Part shown: positions 22,965 through 34,010 of the stretch, piece by piece
How the letters are laid out: each line of letters begins with the position of its first letter
Numbering within the stretch: the stretch's first letter is position 1
NCBI GenBank assembly: GCA_916610825.1
Contig: OU744450.1
Span: 7,088,030-7,152,029, forward strand
Direction: 5' to 3'
Length of the DNA: 64,000 nt
Source: Haliclystus octoradiatus
Lineage: Eukaryota > Cnidaria > Staurozoa > Stauromedusae > Haliclystidae
Translations under genes and position numbers: made by a program
The notes under the pieces: generated by a model
The model's database searches: none
What the model was told of the DNA's origin: nothing
Seen by the model: the letters and a program-made list of their open reading frames with translations, nothing else

Positions 22965-25900
22965 CTATTTAGTGTAACAAGGATTTTACAGGATTATTTT
23001 CAGTAAGCTGTTGAATAATCCTTAGTAAGAATTAATAATCCCTGTTGTTTAATTCAGGATATTAATGCAGACTGAAGATGTTGTTCACACCTTAATGTAG
23101 GCCTATGTGAATATTGAAATAATACTGTTCTTTGGTAAACGCTTTCATGCATTGTTTATATTTTGAGAATTACAAATCAATACAGTTGGATTATGTTCAT
23201 CATAACTGCTTTGTGTCATCATTAAAGCTACTTAGGCTCAATAATTGCATATTGATGCATTTTCGAAAAAGATTTCTTTCTATTTATTTCAATGCGACCA
23301 TAGTTTGAGATATCCTCCAAAACAGAGAGCATATCATCTTTACATTCCTATGTCACACTAGTAATCAATACACATAACACTTCTATTTCAATTCTAAGTA
23401 AATACAGTCGACGTCTAGGTATGTAAAATGATCATAGCATAGCTGTGGGCAGGGTCCAGGAAAAGGTTCAGCCTTCTGGAATCCTAAAGCAGTAAAAGTA
23501 CAATTTTCTTCTAAATTTGCCTTCTGGAAACTAGCATCCAAGGATTCCTACTTTTGTCAGACCCTGGCTATATGGGATTGAAGTAAATTGTTGTAATGTA
23601 AACATGTCAGACATGAGAATTGAAATTTCAAATATAGTCTGAAATCTACAATATCTTGATAAATCTCAATGGAATTGAATGGGAAAAAGCAATAACTACA
23701 GTTTCACAAGGCCCAAAATAGTCTGAAATCCGCTAAAAGTCTGAAAATTCTCATGTCTGATATGTTCAAATTGGAATTGTTTTTAGCTTGCTCACTCAAA
23801 GACATTTTGAAAAGTTATTGACCCTGTGGTCAAATGTCGATGCACATAATAGAAACCCTGGATATACAGTAATGGTAGGCCTATAGTTACTACCGGGCTT
23901 TGATATTATTTAAGACATATTGTAATCGATAGTAAATTATAATACAGCATTCTTGAATAGTAACTGGCAATGGTGTACACAGTAGACTTCAGCCTGTCGT
24001 TCGCCAATGCATAATTAATAAAATATTGTCTGGAAACATCATCGAGGGAACATCAATTTCAGAGAGCATACCAGTACATTATTTCCTATCTAAGCTCAGT
24101 TAGTAAAACCCCATGGTTTACCTACCTTGAGTGTAAACCTTACATTCCAAACACATTAATGGATAGACTATATATATATTTCTATCAGCTCAAAGACTAA
24201 CAAATATGACCTATGTGTTTGAGTCAAGAGAAGTTGTAGGATCAAGCAAACACTGCAAGAACCATTTTATACAAGTGAAGCACAGTCAATATTTGTCTGT
24301 CCAATAGAATTGGAAACAGTTTTTAATGTATTACAATTGGGAAATCATCTTAAGTTTGTCAATAAAACATTAAGTTGAGAGAGACCAGCTGACCAAAATG
24401 TTGACATATTGGAAAACAGTATGTACACAACCCGTTACTATAGTTACGACAATTTCCCTAAAGTCTATTCATAATATTGAACATAATTCAGATAACGTTT
24501 TAGAATTCTTAGCTACAAACGTGCGTAGAGTATTATTAGAATTTATAAAAACATGATATGCCATAATGTAAGGGTGAACTATCAAAAACTTACAATTATC
24601 GAAGTAGATAATTCGTCAAAAAGACTAACGTGCAGCTTAAATAAAACACGTTGCTTCAACAGCGATAAATAATATTCTTTCGTCTATGTTTAAGCCTTTC
24701 TCCAGCTGAGTTGTATTGTAAATAATCAACTAAAACCAAATGCTTGATATATAGCTGAATTTATTTCTTACGATTCAATAGTTTTTCGAACCACTTTAAT
24801 TTTGAGTTAATTAAATGTGTTTTGTTTACCAAATCAACTCAATAGCATCACCAGTTTTGCTTACGATTAATTATACGTTTCAATCTATTTCAAACTGAGG
24901 ATATATAATTAAAATCTTCAACAGTCGGTTAGTTCTGTTGTCGGTTATAAATCCACGCTTCAACATACAGATGTACATCAATAACAACACAATAAAATAT
25001 GCTCAAAAATGATTGTATCATATGATCTTGAGAAAAAAATCATACCGCACCAATCGTGATCAGTTTTTTTGTGTGTAATTGTTGTATAAGGAAGACCCCA
25101 AAATTGATTATCTATTGTTTAAATAATATCGTAGTATATTGTGGTTTACGAATAAACAATACAAATGTTAGCTTATTGATCTTCGGTTCCTAACAATTTT
25201 TGTCGTTATGATCAGACGTAACACGTGCTATGATAGTTCTCATATCAAAAGTAAAGCTTAATCATTACGATATAATTTCCTCGTCAATGCAAATCAAAGA
25301 ATAGAAAGTATACTCGTTATATAAGTGTTTTTATTCAGACTATTTTAAGATTGGATGAGAACACAATTTAATCCTTTATACAGGATATCATTAAAGTAAC
25401 AATCTTGATAGTATAATTTGAGCCACGCAGACACATATCGTAATGTGATTTATTTGAAAGCATAAAAGTTTGCGTTGCTGGTTTAAAATATTGATTGGGA
25501 ATCAATAAAATTAGTTTCGGGATAAAACCGGTGTTTCATTTTTCCACCATACAATGTATACAGAATTGAAAGGACAAATAGTTCAGCGAGCGAATAAAGA
25601 TTTCGTAGGCTTTACAAGTTGTATATTGAGAAAGTAACAATTACGTGCTTCAGATTCATTGTAATGTCTGTAATATCATCACGTTTAGCTTCGAAGACGT
25701 GGGGCGACAATAAAATAACAACTGTAAACAGAGCGCTTGGTAATTCTTAGTTCTGGGTCTACCAGTTCAAGCAAACAAACATTAACTTACAAGTTAAAAT
25801 CGCAATAAAGCAAGCCTAAAATGAGTCAAATTGACTTACCAATATCAATCTTTGGTTCGATAATATGCTCATAAGACAAATAGTATGTAAAATGTATATT

Positions 25901-26500
25901 GTATATTATTTTTCTCTACGAAACTTTAAAATCTTTCCTACATAAAAATCGCCACCCGTAATCTTTCACTTCTGTCTCAAAAACAAAGATTTTCTCAAAA
26001 CTAATTCATGGTAATTTATTACCGTGACGTCACTAATCTACTTAAATCTGATTTATCTCTTTTGTTCATCGTGACTTTGGGATTTGAAAATGTTATCAAT
26101 CTTTTCTTGATCCCAGCTTAAATCCCAGGACACGAGATCAATCTTCTTACAGGTAGATTTGAAATGATTCGTCATTGCCTAGGTTAGGTTTGTACTGATT
26201 TTGTTCTTGGGAAGATACCGCAGCTCATCCTGTTCTCATACCGAAATTAAAGCTCAATGATCTGCGTCTTTTCCAGAGTCTTTTCCAAAGATTTATTATG
26301 GGGAAAAGTCACAAGCCTCTATCCTTATCACGTTGGGTCATCAGGATCTGGGCAGCCTCATGAATAGAGCTGAGATATAAAGTAGCAACGCAAATCGAAA
26401 CAATGGTTGGGGGTACAAAAAAGGCCCGAATTTTGCTTTCTTTCTTTTTTTCTTTGCCTCTTTTTCTGTACATTAATTTGTTCATTGGTTCCGTGAAATA
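22965..26500. other. No gene recognised (upstream/intronic sequence of the DGCR2-like gene)
   Basis: AT-rich sequence without convincing coding exons. It contains a palindromic repeat (23604-23768) and a diffuse repeat with CAGGGTCCAGGAA / CAGACCCTGGC ends (23450-23575). If the DGCR2-like gene has LDLa and lectin exons they should lie here, but I found no CDGxxDCxDGSDE or WxGL signature. Confidence 0.4.
23604..23768. repeat. Inverted repeat with ATGTCAGACATGAGAATT arms
   Basis: ATGTCAGACATGAGAATTGA is matched inverted by AATTCTCATGTCTGATATG about 130 bp later. The arms also contain paired AGTCTGAAAT motifs. Same arm sequence as 12655-12745. Confidence 0.65.
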
Positions 26501-26561
26501 ATAAAAACAAATGAGACCGTGTCGCCCTACCCTAAGGCACCCATATCACCCCCTCTATTTC
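26500..26561 (-). mobile_element. tRNA-derived SINE, copy B (3' part beyond copia)
   Basis: On the - strand, AATAGAGG..GGTGCCTTAGGGTAGGGCGACACGG corresponds to AATAGAGGAGTGG..GGTGCCTTCGGGAGGGCGACACCG of copy A. It is therefore the other half of the SINE split by copia. Confidence 0.7.
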
Positions 26562-26783
26562 TATTGTATAATAACCAGACTTATGCGCAGTAAACGATAT
26601 GATTAATATAGTAATGCAAGATTGACAAATAAAGCACACATCAACGTTGTTAAACTGAAACACAATATAATAGTTAAAACCACGAGGTAGAAGATGTAGA
26701 TATTAAAAGTTAATTATTAACATGTAGAAAAGCCTTGCTACTTTAGTCTTGCCTTTGGTTAGTTAACATTACTATTCTCAACA
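26562..26783 (-). repeat. copia 3' LTR
   Basis: 222 bp, the same sequence as 33468-33689. On the element's strand it starts TGTTGAGAATAG and ends TATACAATA. Confidence 0.93.
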
Positions 26784-26899
26784 CTCTCACTGAATGTTAA
26801 TTTACCACTATGATAAAAAATGATCAACTTTGTTTATAATCAAAACTGTAACTAAAATAATATAAAAAGTATTTGTTCAAATTATCATTCTTATCAAAT

Positions 26900-27679
26900 T
26901 TATTGTTTAATATTAATAACTTTCATTCCTGATCTAAAATCTTCAAACTTATCACGGCTGAGTCCTTTAGTAAAAATGTCTGCTAACATATTCTCTGATC
27001 TACAATATTTAACAGTAATTTCATTACTAATAATCTTTTCTCTTACAAAGTGAAATCTGATCGCAATGTGTTTGGTACGTGGATGATCTGCTGGATTTTC
27101 ACTAAGATATATTGCACCTTGGTTATCTTCGTTTAATAATGTAGGTTCTTTCTGTGATTGACCAATACCATTCAATAATCTACGAATCCAAATTGCCTCT
27201 TGTGCAGCTTGACTTAATGCCATGTATTCTGCCTCTGTAGATGATATTGCTACAGACTTTTGCTTCCTACTTTTCCATGTAATAGGGTTACCGCCTAATA
27301 AAAATATATACCCAGTAACTGATTTTCTATCGTTTGGATCACCTGCCCAATTTGCGTCGCTATAGCCAGATAATAATAATTCTTCGTCTGCGGTATAATG
27401 CAGTTTGTAATTACTTGTTCCTTTTAAATATCTTAAAATTCGTTTAACACCTTTCCAGTGATCTTGATCAGGCTTTGCCATATGCTGACTAAGTAAGTTT
27501 ACTGCCACTGAGATATCTGGTCTAGTACCCAGTGATATATACATCAGACATCCTATTGCTGATTGAAATAAAGATAAATCTACTGCATTATCATCACATG
27601 TACGTTTATCAAATTGTTTACCATTTTCTAATGGAGTAGCTGTTGGTTTACAATTTCTCATGTTGAATCGCATCAGCAC
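26900..27679 (-). CDS. copia Pol C-terminal part: end of RT and RNase H (separated)
   Basis: About 259 codons with the connection region typical of copia (RPDISVAVNLLSQHM, YLKGT), then RNase H: YSDANWAGD, SSTEAEYMALS, and DNQGAI. It ends in a stop 117 bp short of the 3' LTR. It is cut off from the upstream Gag-Pol by the insertion at 27680-30136. The inner ATG is only a convenient start and no separate protein is implied. Confidence 0.9.
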   Translation of the reverse strand: MLMRFNMRNCKPTATPLENGKQFDKRTCDDNAVDLSLFQSAIGCLMYISLGTRPDISVAVNLLSQHMAKPDQDHWKGVKRILRYLKGTSNYKLHYTADEELLLSGYSDANWAGDPNDRKSVTGYIFLLGGNPITWKSRKQKSVAISSTEAEYMALSQAAQEAIWIRRLLNGIGQSQKEPTLLNEDNQGAIYLSENPADHPRTKHIAIRFHFVREKIISNEITVKYCRSENMLADIFTKGLSRDKFEDFRSGMKVINIKQ

Positions 27680-28173
27680 TGTTTTGATTAAGTAATTAGA
27701 TGTATTTCCATAGAAATTATTGTTTAGATCAATTGTTAAATGTGTTCAATAAATAGATAAATAAAACATGACATCATAGTTATTTAGTTAAAAATAGAGC
27801 ACTGCGTGAAGTTGTATAATTAGAAAAATGCCGATGTAAACTATTTAAATTGTATACTTATAGAAAATGATGTAAATGTATATTAATGTTTTGCTGAGAC
27901 CATCAAATGTAAGTAATTATAGATTATGCTTAATAATGTAGTAAATTAGTATAAATAACACGCTGTTTCCTATTATTATTCAGTATGGGAATAACGTTCA
28001 AAACCACTTAGACTTAGACAATTATAATCAACATTACAGTAACTTGGTATTATTTCAATTGTGGGAATTATATGTACTATTAATGGATATGGATTGTGTT
28101 TGTTTGAGTCTTAACTGTATTTGACTCTGCCCGTACTCATTAGAAAATAAAGAAAAGTCGTAACGACGAAACA
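27680..28173 (+). repeat. 5' LTR of the inner element
   Basis: 494 bp, TGTTTTGATT...CGACGAAACA. It contains a TATAAATA motif near 27950 and AATAAAG near its end. Confidence 0.92.
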
Positions 28174-28490
28174 GTTTTGAACTAATAAGAGTTTAATTCA
28201 AGAAGAAGAAAGAGTTTTGAACTATTTAGAGTTTAAATCAAGAAGAAGAAAGAGTTTTGAACTAATAAGAGTTTAATTCAAGAAGAAGAAAGAGTTTTGA
28301 ACTATTTAGAGTTTAAATCAAGAAGAAGAAAGAGTTTTGAACTAATAAGAGTTTAATTCAAGAAGAAGAAAGAGCTTTAAACTAATTAGAGTTTAATTCA
28401 AGAAGAAGAAAGAGTTTTAAACTATTTAGAGTTTAATTCAAGAATAAGAAAGATTTTGAACTATTTAGAGTTTAAAATATAAGAAAGAAT
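28174..28490 (+). repeat. Tandem array of a 40-bp unit next to the 5' LTR
   Basis: GTTTTGAAC starts recur at 28174, 28214, 28254, 28294, 28334, with variants at 28374 and 28414 and a shortened unit after. Each unit continues with AGAGTTTAA(T/A)TCAAGAAGAAGAAAGA. The array begins at the first base after the LTR, where a primer-binding site is expected. No TGG start (complement of tRNA CCA) is present. Confidence 0.9.
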
Positions 28491-28570
28491 TTCTAACTAT
28501 AAGAGTTTGAAAACAAAGATTCGATGAGCAAGATTAATTACGAAGAATAATTTTGTGAATCATTAGAAAT

Positions 28571-29449
28571 ATGTACTTCGAGGAAGACAACGAAGACATA
28601 GCTAGAGAATGGGAAAGACAAACCCAAGAGTGTTTAAAGTTTGGCGAGACGTTTAAAACACTAACAAACATGAAGATGAATTGTGATGAAAAATTGAGAA
28701 CATGGGAAGGTATGTTAACTGTACTTGAAATGACATTTGGAAATTTTGACGTGGCAACACGAAAGGCAACTCACTTGCAACTGTTCAACACAGAAGTACT
28801 TGACGAATGCCAGGAATGCTTTGATGTATTGCATGAAATACTCCGCAATAATTGCTTTGAAAAGATTGCCGAAGTAAGTTTATCAGCAACTCAGAACAAG
28901 TCGAACAACGGTATGACAGCAAAGCATGAAAACAATGATGTCACTACTTCAAAAAGCCATGATGAAATAGCCTCGCAAAATAATGATGACGTCATTGTAA
29001 AAGTTTCGAATGATGAAATCGACGCTGTATCGAATACTGATCAGGATCAATCCAGATTTGGAATTATCACTGAATATAGTGATCAAGAGATAATTAGAAA
29101 AAGAAATGAGAAATATAAAGAAGATGAAGGAGGATCAAAGGTAGACGATGTATCAGTCCCAATAGAAAATTATGGCACATATATTATTGATGAAAAAGAT
29201 GTTGACAACAATAATTATGAAACTGGAATAATCAACAAGAAGGATAGTGAGATTGGAAATGGATCAGAAGGTACAATTTATGAAAACATGAAACCAAGAT
29301 TACACAACGAAATTGAACAAACTACAAAATATGTAAGGTGTAAATTTATCAAAATGTTTTATGACAACATCAAAGTGACAGAGAGATATTGTTTAAATTG
29401 CGTTAAAGTAGATGAAAAGGTACTATTTTATTACTTTGGGCCAGATTAG
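28571..29449 (+). CDS. 292-codon ORF of the inner LTR element, possibly Gag-like
   Basis: The only sizeable ORF of the element, intact from ATG to stop. Residues 1-110 look helical and globular (WERQTQECLKFGETFKTL, then Cys/Leu-rich LDECQECFDVLHEIL). Residues ~110-250 are acidic, Asn-rich and probably disordered. The C-terminus has a YCLNC pair but no full zinc knuckle. Position after the leader suggests a Gag-like packaging protein; that is inference, since I recognise no family. Recent insertion (identical LTRs) agrees with its intact frame. Confidence 0.5.
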   Translation: MYFEEDNEDIAREWERQTQECLKFGETFKTLTNMKMNCDEKLRTWEGMLTVLEMTFGNFDVATRKATHLQLFNTEVLDECQECFDVLHEILRNNCFEKIAEVSLSATQNKSNNGMTAKHENNDVTTSKSHDEIASQNNDDVIVKVSNDEIDAVSNTDQDQSRFGIITEYSDQEIIRKRNEKYKEDEGGSKVDDVSVPIENYGTYIIDEKDVDNNNYETGIINKKDSEIGNGSEGTIYENMKPRLHNEIEQTTKYVRCKFIKMFYDNIKVTERYCLNCVKVDEKVLFYYFGPD

Positions 29450-29642
29450 GCATTTAGTACTGCAAGTGATACATAATATGACAAATATACAAGCCAATTA
29501 CCTGAAGACAAAATAAAACAATCATGTTGAGAAAGATTATGACTATTATTATATTTAAGAAGAATAAGAAAGTAAATGTTAATCAAATATATCGTCCAGT
29601 CAACTTTGTTTGCATATCAAAGTTACCTTGACTAGGGGTGAG

Positions 29643-30136
29643 TGTTTTGATTAAGTAATTAGATGTATTTCCATAGAAATTATTGTTTAGATCAATTGTT
29701 AAATGTGTTCAATAAATAGATAAATAAAACATGACATCATAGTTATTTAGTTAAAAATAGAGCACTGCGTGAAGTTGTATAATTAGAAAAATGCCGATGT
29801 AAACTATTTAAATTGTATACTTATAGAAAATGATGTAAATGTATATTAATGTTTTGCTGAGACCATCAAATGTAAGTAATTATAGATTATGCTTAATAAT
29901 GTAGTAAATTAGTATAAATAACACGCTGTTTCCTATTATTATTCAGTATGGGAATAACGTTCAAAACCACTTAGACTTAGACAATTATAATCAACATTAC
30001 AGTAACTTGGTATTATTTCAATTGTGGGAATTATATGTACTATTAATGGATATGGATTGTGTTTGTTTGAGTCTTAACTGTATTTGACTCTGCCCGTACT
30101 CATTAGAAAATAAAGAAAAGTCGTAACGACGAAACA
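29643..30136 (+). repeat. 3' LTR of the inner element
   Basis: Same 494 bp as 27680-28173, followed by the second AGCAC target copy. Confidence 0.92.
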
Positions 30137-33100
30137 AGCACTTCCTCGACGTAAGCTTCTTGATCTAGGTCTAGAGTTTTGTTACTTCTATCACGTTCGA
30201 TTCTGATTCCAAGACAAGAGCTTATTGCATGTTTGTCTTCCATCTCAAATCTATTACATAATCCTTTCTTAACGTTGTTCATCATCTGCATGTCATTAGA
30301 AGCTAGAATGAGATCATCAACGTATAAGCATAATATAAGTATACTCCCCTTGTTTGACTTCATGTAAATGCATGCGTCTGCTTCGTTTTGTATAAATCCA
30401 TCTGATTTTAAGTATGTATCAATCGCAGTATTCCAGCATTTTGCTGACTGTTTAAGTCCATATAAGCTTCTCTGGAGCTTGCATACCTTCTTAGAATTTG
30501 TAGAATCAATATATCCTTCAGGTTGGTACATATAAATGTCATCATTTAATTCTCCCTGTAGATAAGCTGACTTCACATCCATTTGGTGAATATCTAAATT
30601 CAATTTGTTACTAATTGATAGTACTGTTCTTATGGAATCAAACCTTACCACTGGTGCATAATTTTCAGTGTAATCAGTTCCATATTGCTGTTTGAACCCT
30701 TGAGCTACAAGCCGTGCTTTGTACTTTTCGACTTGACCTTCGGCATTCTTTTTTATCTTGAAGACCCACTTGCTTCCTAGTATATTTCCCGCTTCAGGCG
30801 GGTCAACTAGTGTCCATGTTGTGTTCTTCTGTAATGCATCAAATTCTGCGTCTGTAGCAGCTTTCCATTGTGTTGAATGATCACCTTCATGTGCGTCCTT
30901 CAGTGTAACTGGAGTATCAGGGTCATTTTGAGCAGCCACACCCGCAAATTCTAGGTCATCCCACCAATCTCCATAGACTGTATCTGCATATTTTGTTGCT
31001 GGTCTTCTGTCCCTTGTTGATGCTCTCACTGCTTCAGTAGAATCATCGTGTTCTTCATTGATATCGTTAGGTATTTCATCATCATTGTTACCCTCTGGTT
31101 CCTCATTGGCGTTACCCTCTGGTTCCTCATTGTTGTTTCCAATATCAATATCTGAATAATCGCTATCATAATTATAAATTTCAAATTGCGAATAATCTTT
31201 GTCTAATAATAATCCTGCTTTTTGTAATGCTGTAAATGAATTCTCATCGAATTCCACATCTCTTGATATTATAAATTTCTTGTTCTCAGGATCGAATAAT
31301 TTATAACCATAACTATCTTCGGCATAACCAACAAAGCAACATAATTTTGATTTAGCATCTAATTTCTTTCTTTTGCACTTTTCTATGTGTACAAAAGCAT
31401 CGCATCCAAAAACTTTCAAATTTTTAACATCTGGCTTCGCATTGTAATATGCCTCGTGAGGTGTTTTAAAATCTTGTAAAGCTGACGTCGGTGACACATT
31501 ATGAATATAAGCAGCTGTGTTAATAGCTTCCGCCCAAAATTCTGCTGGTAATTTAGCATGATGTATCATAGAACGCGCTTTTTCGACTAATGTCCTGTTT
31601 AATCTCTCTGCAGTACCGTTATGCTGAGGTGTATAAGGTACAGTCACCTCTTTTTTAATTCCCTTTTGTTGGCAATAATTTTTAAATTTATCAGATATGT
31701 ATTCTCCGCCATTGTCTGAGTGGAAGGCTTTTAGTTTAGCTTCCGTTTCCGTTTCAGTCAGTGTAACATAACTCTGAAACTTTTGTAAAATATCGTTTTT
31801 GTTTTTCAAAAAACATACACGTGCTTGTCTCGTTTTATCGTCTATAAATGTCCCAAAATATTTTGCCCCCGATTTTGAAGGTACTTCTATCGGTCCGCAA
31901 ACATCGCTAAATACTCTGCCTAATAAATCTTCACTGCGAGTTTTGGCTTTCTTTTTAAATTTATTCCGATGTTGTTTTCCTATTGCACATCCGAAGCAAT
32001 GTTCCTTTACGTTTGTATTAACTTTAACATTCATGTTATCTACTAAATCGTTTGATATTAGCTTGTTTAGGTAAGTAACTCCTATGTGGCCAAAGCGTTC
32101 GTGCCACATTTGTTTTCCAACTTCGCCAGTGCTCTCACTGAAACACGCGATTTCCGCTGCGCTATTGTTCGATACCTCTCGGATACATAATTTATAAAGT
32201 TTATCAGTTGTTGACCGTTTAGCAATAATGGGTTTAAAGCTGAGTCCTGCTGTCTCTATTTGGCACTCTTTACCCGTAAATATCACTTTTATGCCTCTTT
32301 TTGTCATAGTAGGGACTGATAATAGGTTACGTTTTAACTCTGGTACATATAATACGTTCGCCAATGTTAAATTAATATCATGTTCGTCACACCCAACTCT
32401 TAATTTTATTGTTCCCTCACCAACAGCATTTACAACTCTGTTGTCTCCTAAATATATTTTAGAAGGTGTCGCATACGATTCAAATTTTAATAATGCGGAC
32501 CTCTCATGTGTCATATGCAAAGTGGCCCCAGAATCAATAAACCATTCTGGGCTACAAATAATATCTGCTACACATGCGATATCAGGCTCGCTATTGTTAC
32601 TGGCGAAAGCATAAGTCGCCTGTTCTGATTTAACTTTATCTACCTTTTTTGGTTTTCGGCAATCTTGCGCCCAATGTCCATATATATTACAATTGTGACA
32701 TCTACCTTTTCTTTTAGACTGATCGTTATTCTTCTTTGTATTTGTAAAAAGAGCGCTATTATTTTCTTTCGATTTATTTGATAAATTACTGTCTTCTCTC
32801 TTTTTTTCTTCATGTATAAGTCGTGCCTTTACGGTATCCCATGTAAGCTTGTCTTCATCTATGTTCTCTAGAGCAGTAATTAAGTTTGCATATGAATCCG
32901 GCAGACTTCCCAACAATGTTATTAAGAAATCTCCTTCATCTACAGGTGCACCTACGGCATCCAATTGTTCCGACATTGTTCTCATCTTATTAATGTGAGC
33001 TAGCATGTTGCTGCCTTCTTCCATGCGGGTGGTAAAAAATAGCCGACGATAATACAGTTTTTGACTTAGACATTTTCGCTCGAAATGAGCTTCCAAACTT

Positions 33101-33363
33101 GTCCACGCTTCTCTAGCTGTTTTGGCATTTCTAACATGAATTAATTGACTGTCTGCTACCGATAAACAAATCGTAGCCAGAGCTTTATCTGATCGACGTT
33201 GATACGCTGCTTTAGCAGCGATGTTAGCGTCATCTGCAACCAATTCAATACCCGACACAATTTCCCAATAGTTCCTTTCAATAAGTAACATCTTCATTTT
33301 GAATTTCCAGTGATGGAAATCATCTCCTTTGAATTTGTCTACTTTTAAAGTTATATCTGCCAT
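30137..33363 (-). CDS. copia Gag-Pol polyprotein, N-terminal ~1075 residues (interrupted)
   Basis: A single Gag-Pol frame typical of Ty1/copia. Gag occupies about 1-220 with a CX2CX4HX4C zinc knuckle at C222-C235. The aspartic protease has IDSGA near 276-280. The integrase follows with an HHCC region (about 417-460), then the D,D35E core with HSDNGGEY and TPQHNGTAER. The reverse transcriptase starts with LVAQGFKQQYGTDY and carries CLYVDDLI. The order protease-integrase-RT-RNase H is copia-type. The frame is then cut by the inner LTR element, so the annotated protein ends in foreign LTR sequence. The remaining RT/RNase H lies at 26900-27679 in the frame that would follow the insertion point. 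No other stop is seen. Confidence 0.93.
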
Positions 33364-33467
33364 TGAAAATTTCTTGGTGAAACACGAGTTATAATTGTTG
33401 AATATAAAATAACAATTAAATAACTAAAGTAAAAAATATATCGTTCTACGCTCCTGGGCCCATAACC

Positions 33468-33689
33468 TATTGTATAATAACCAGACTTATGCGCAGTAAA
33501 CGATATGATTAATATAGTAATGCAAGATTGACAAATAAAGCACACATCAACGTTGTTAAACTGAAACACAATATAATAGTTAAAACCACGAGGTAGAAGA
33601 TGTAGATATTAAAAGTTAATTATTAACATGTAGAAAAGCCTTGCTACTTTAGTCTTGCCTTTGGTTAGTTAACATTACTATTCTCAACA
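33468..33689 (-). repeat. copia 5' LTR
   Basis: 222 bp. The primer-binding site follows directly at 33467-33449 on the - strand, and the gag-pol start is at 33363. Confidence 0.93.
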
Positions 33690-34010
33690 ATTTCTAGAGG
33701 AGTGGCTCTTTTCGCTAGAGCAATGATCTCAGCCGCGACCGTCACTGCAGATCAATTTCAACATATGATTTCAACAGATTTCATGGCAGATAGGTCTCGA
33801 TTGTCAATGCGCAACGATGCGCTGCAGTTACTCACAATGCAATTCCCTCTGGAGCATTCCATCCGCCATCCTCAGATGGCGCTCATTAGTTGACGTTTGA
33901 GTAATAAAGTTAAGGCTTAGTTTACCTTTTGGGGAATTCCAGCCACAATCGAGCTGAGATATGATAAGATCTGAAGTTTGGGTGCTTCGCCGTTTGAGCT
34001 AAACCCACGT
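33690..34010 (-). mobile_element. tRNA-derived SINE, copy B (head part)
   Basis: On the - strand it reads a decayed tRNA-like head (TTAGCTCAAACGGCGAAGCA at about 34000) and then the same body as copy A, down to CTCTAGAAAT where the copia element interrupts. Its 3' remainder is at 26500-26561, matching copy A past the same point. Confidence 0.75.

Larger units (their letters stand above)
27680..30136 (+). mobile_element. Compact non-autonomous LTR retrotransposon inserted in copia
   Basis: Two 494-bp LTRs (27680-28173 and 29643-30136), identical by eye, starting TG and ending CA, with a perfect 5-bp duplication AGCAC (27675-27679, 30137-30141). The internal region is only 1.47 kb: a 40-bp tandem array, one 292-codon ORF and a purine run AGGGGTGAG before the second LTR, which sets the orientation as +. 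No protease, RT, integrase or zinc knuckle is present, so it must rely on enzymes from elsewhere. Confidence 0.93.
26562..33689 (-). mobile_element. Ty1/copia LTR retrotransposon (split by a younger insertion)
   Basis: Two 222-bp LTRs (26562-26783 and 33468-33689), identical by eye, flanked by a 5-bp duplication ATTTC (26557-26561, 33690-33694). The element reads on the - strand. Directly inside the 5' LTR is GGTTATGGGCCCAGGAGCG, complementary to the anticodon arm of initiator tRNA-Met, the half-tRNA primer known from Drosophila copia. A short purine tract (AGTGAGAG) abuts the 3' LTR. Without the 2457-bp inner insertion and its duplication it is about 4.7 kb. Identical LTRs point to a recent arrival. 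Confidence 0.95.

Noticed and set aside
28174-28490. CRISPR-like regular repeats
   Set aside because: The 40-bp units are directly adjacent without unique spacers and belong to the leader of an LTR element in an animal genome.
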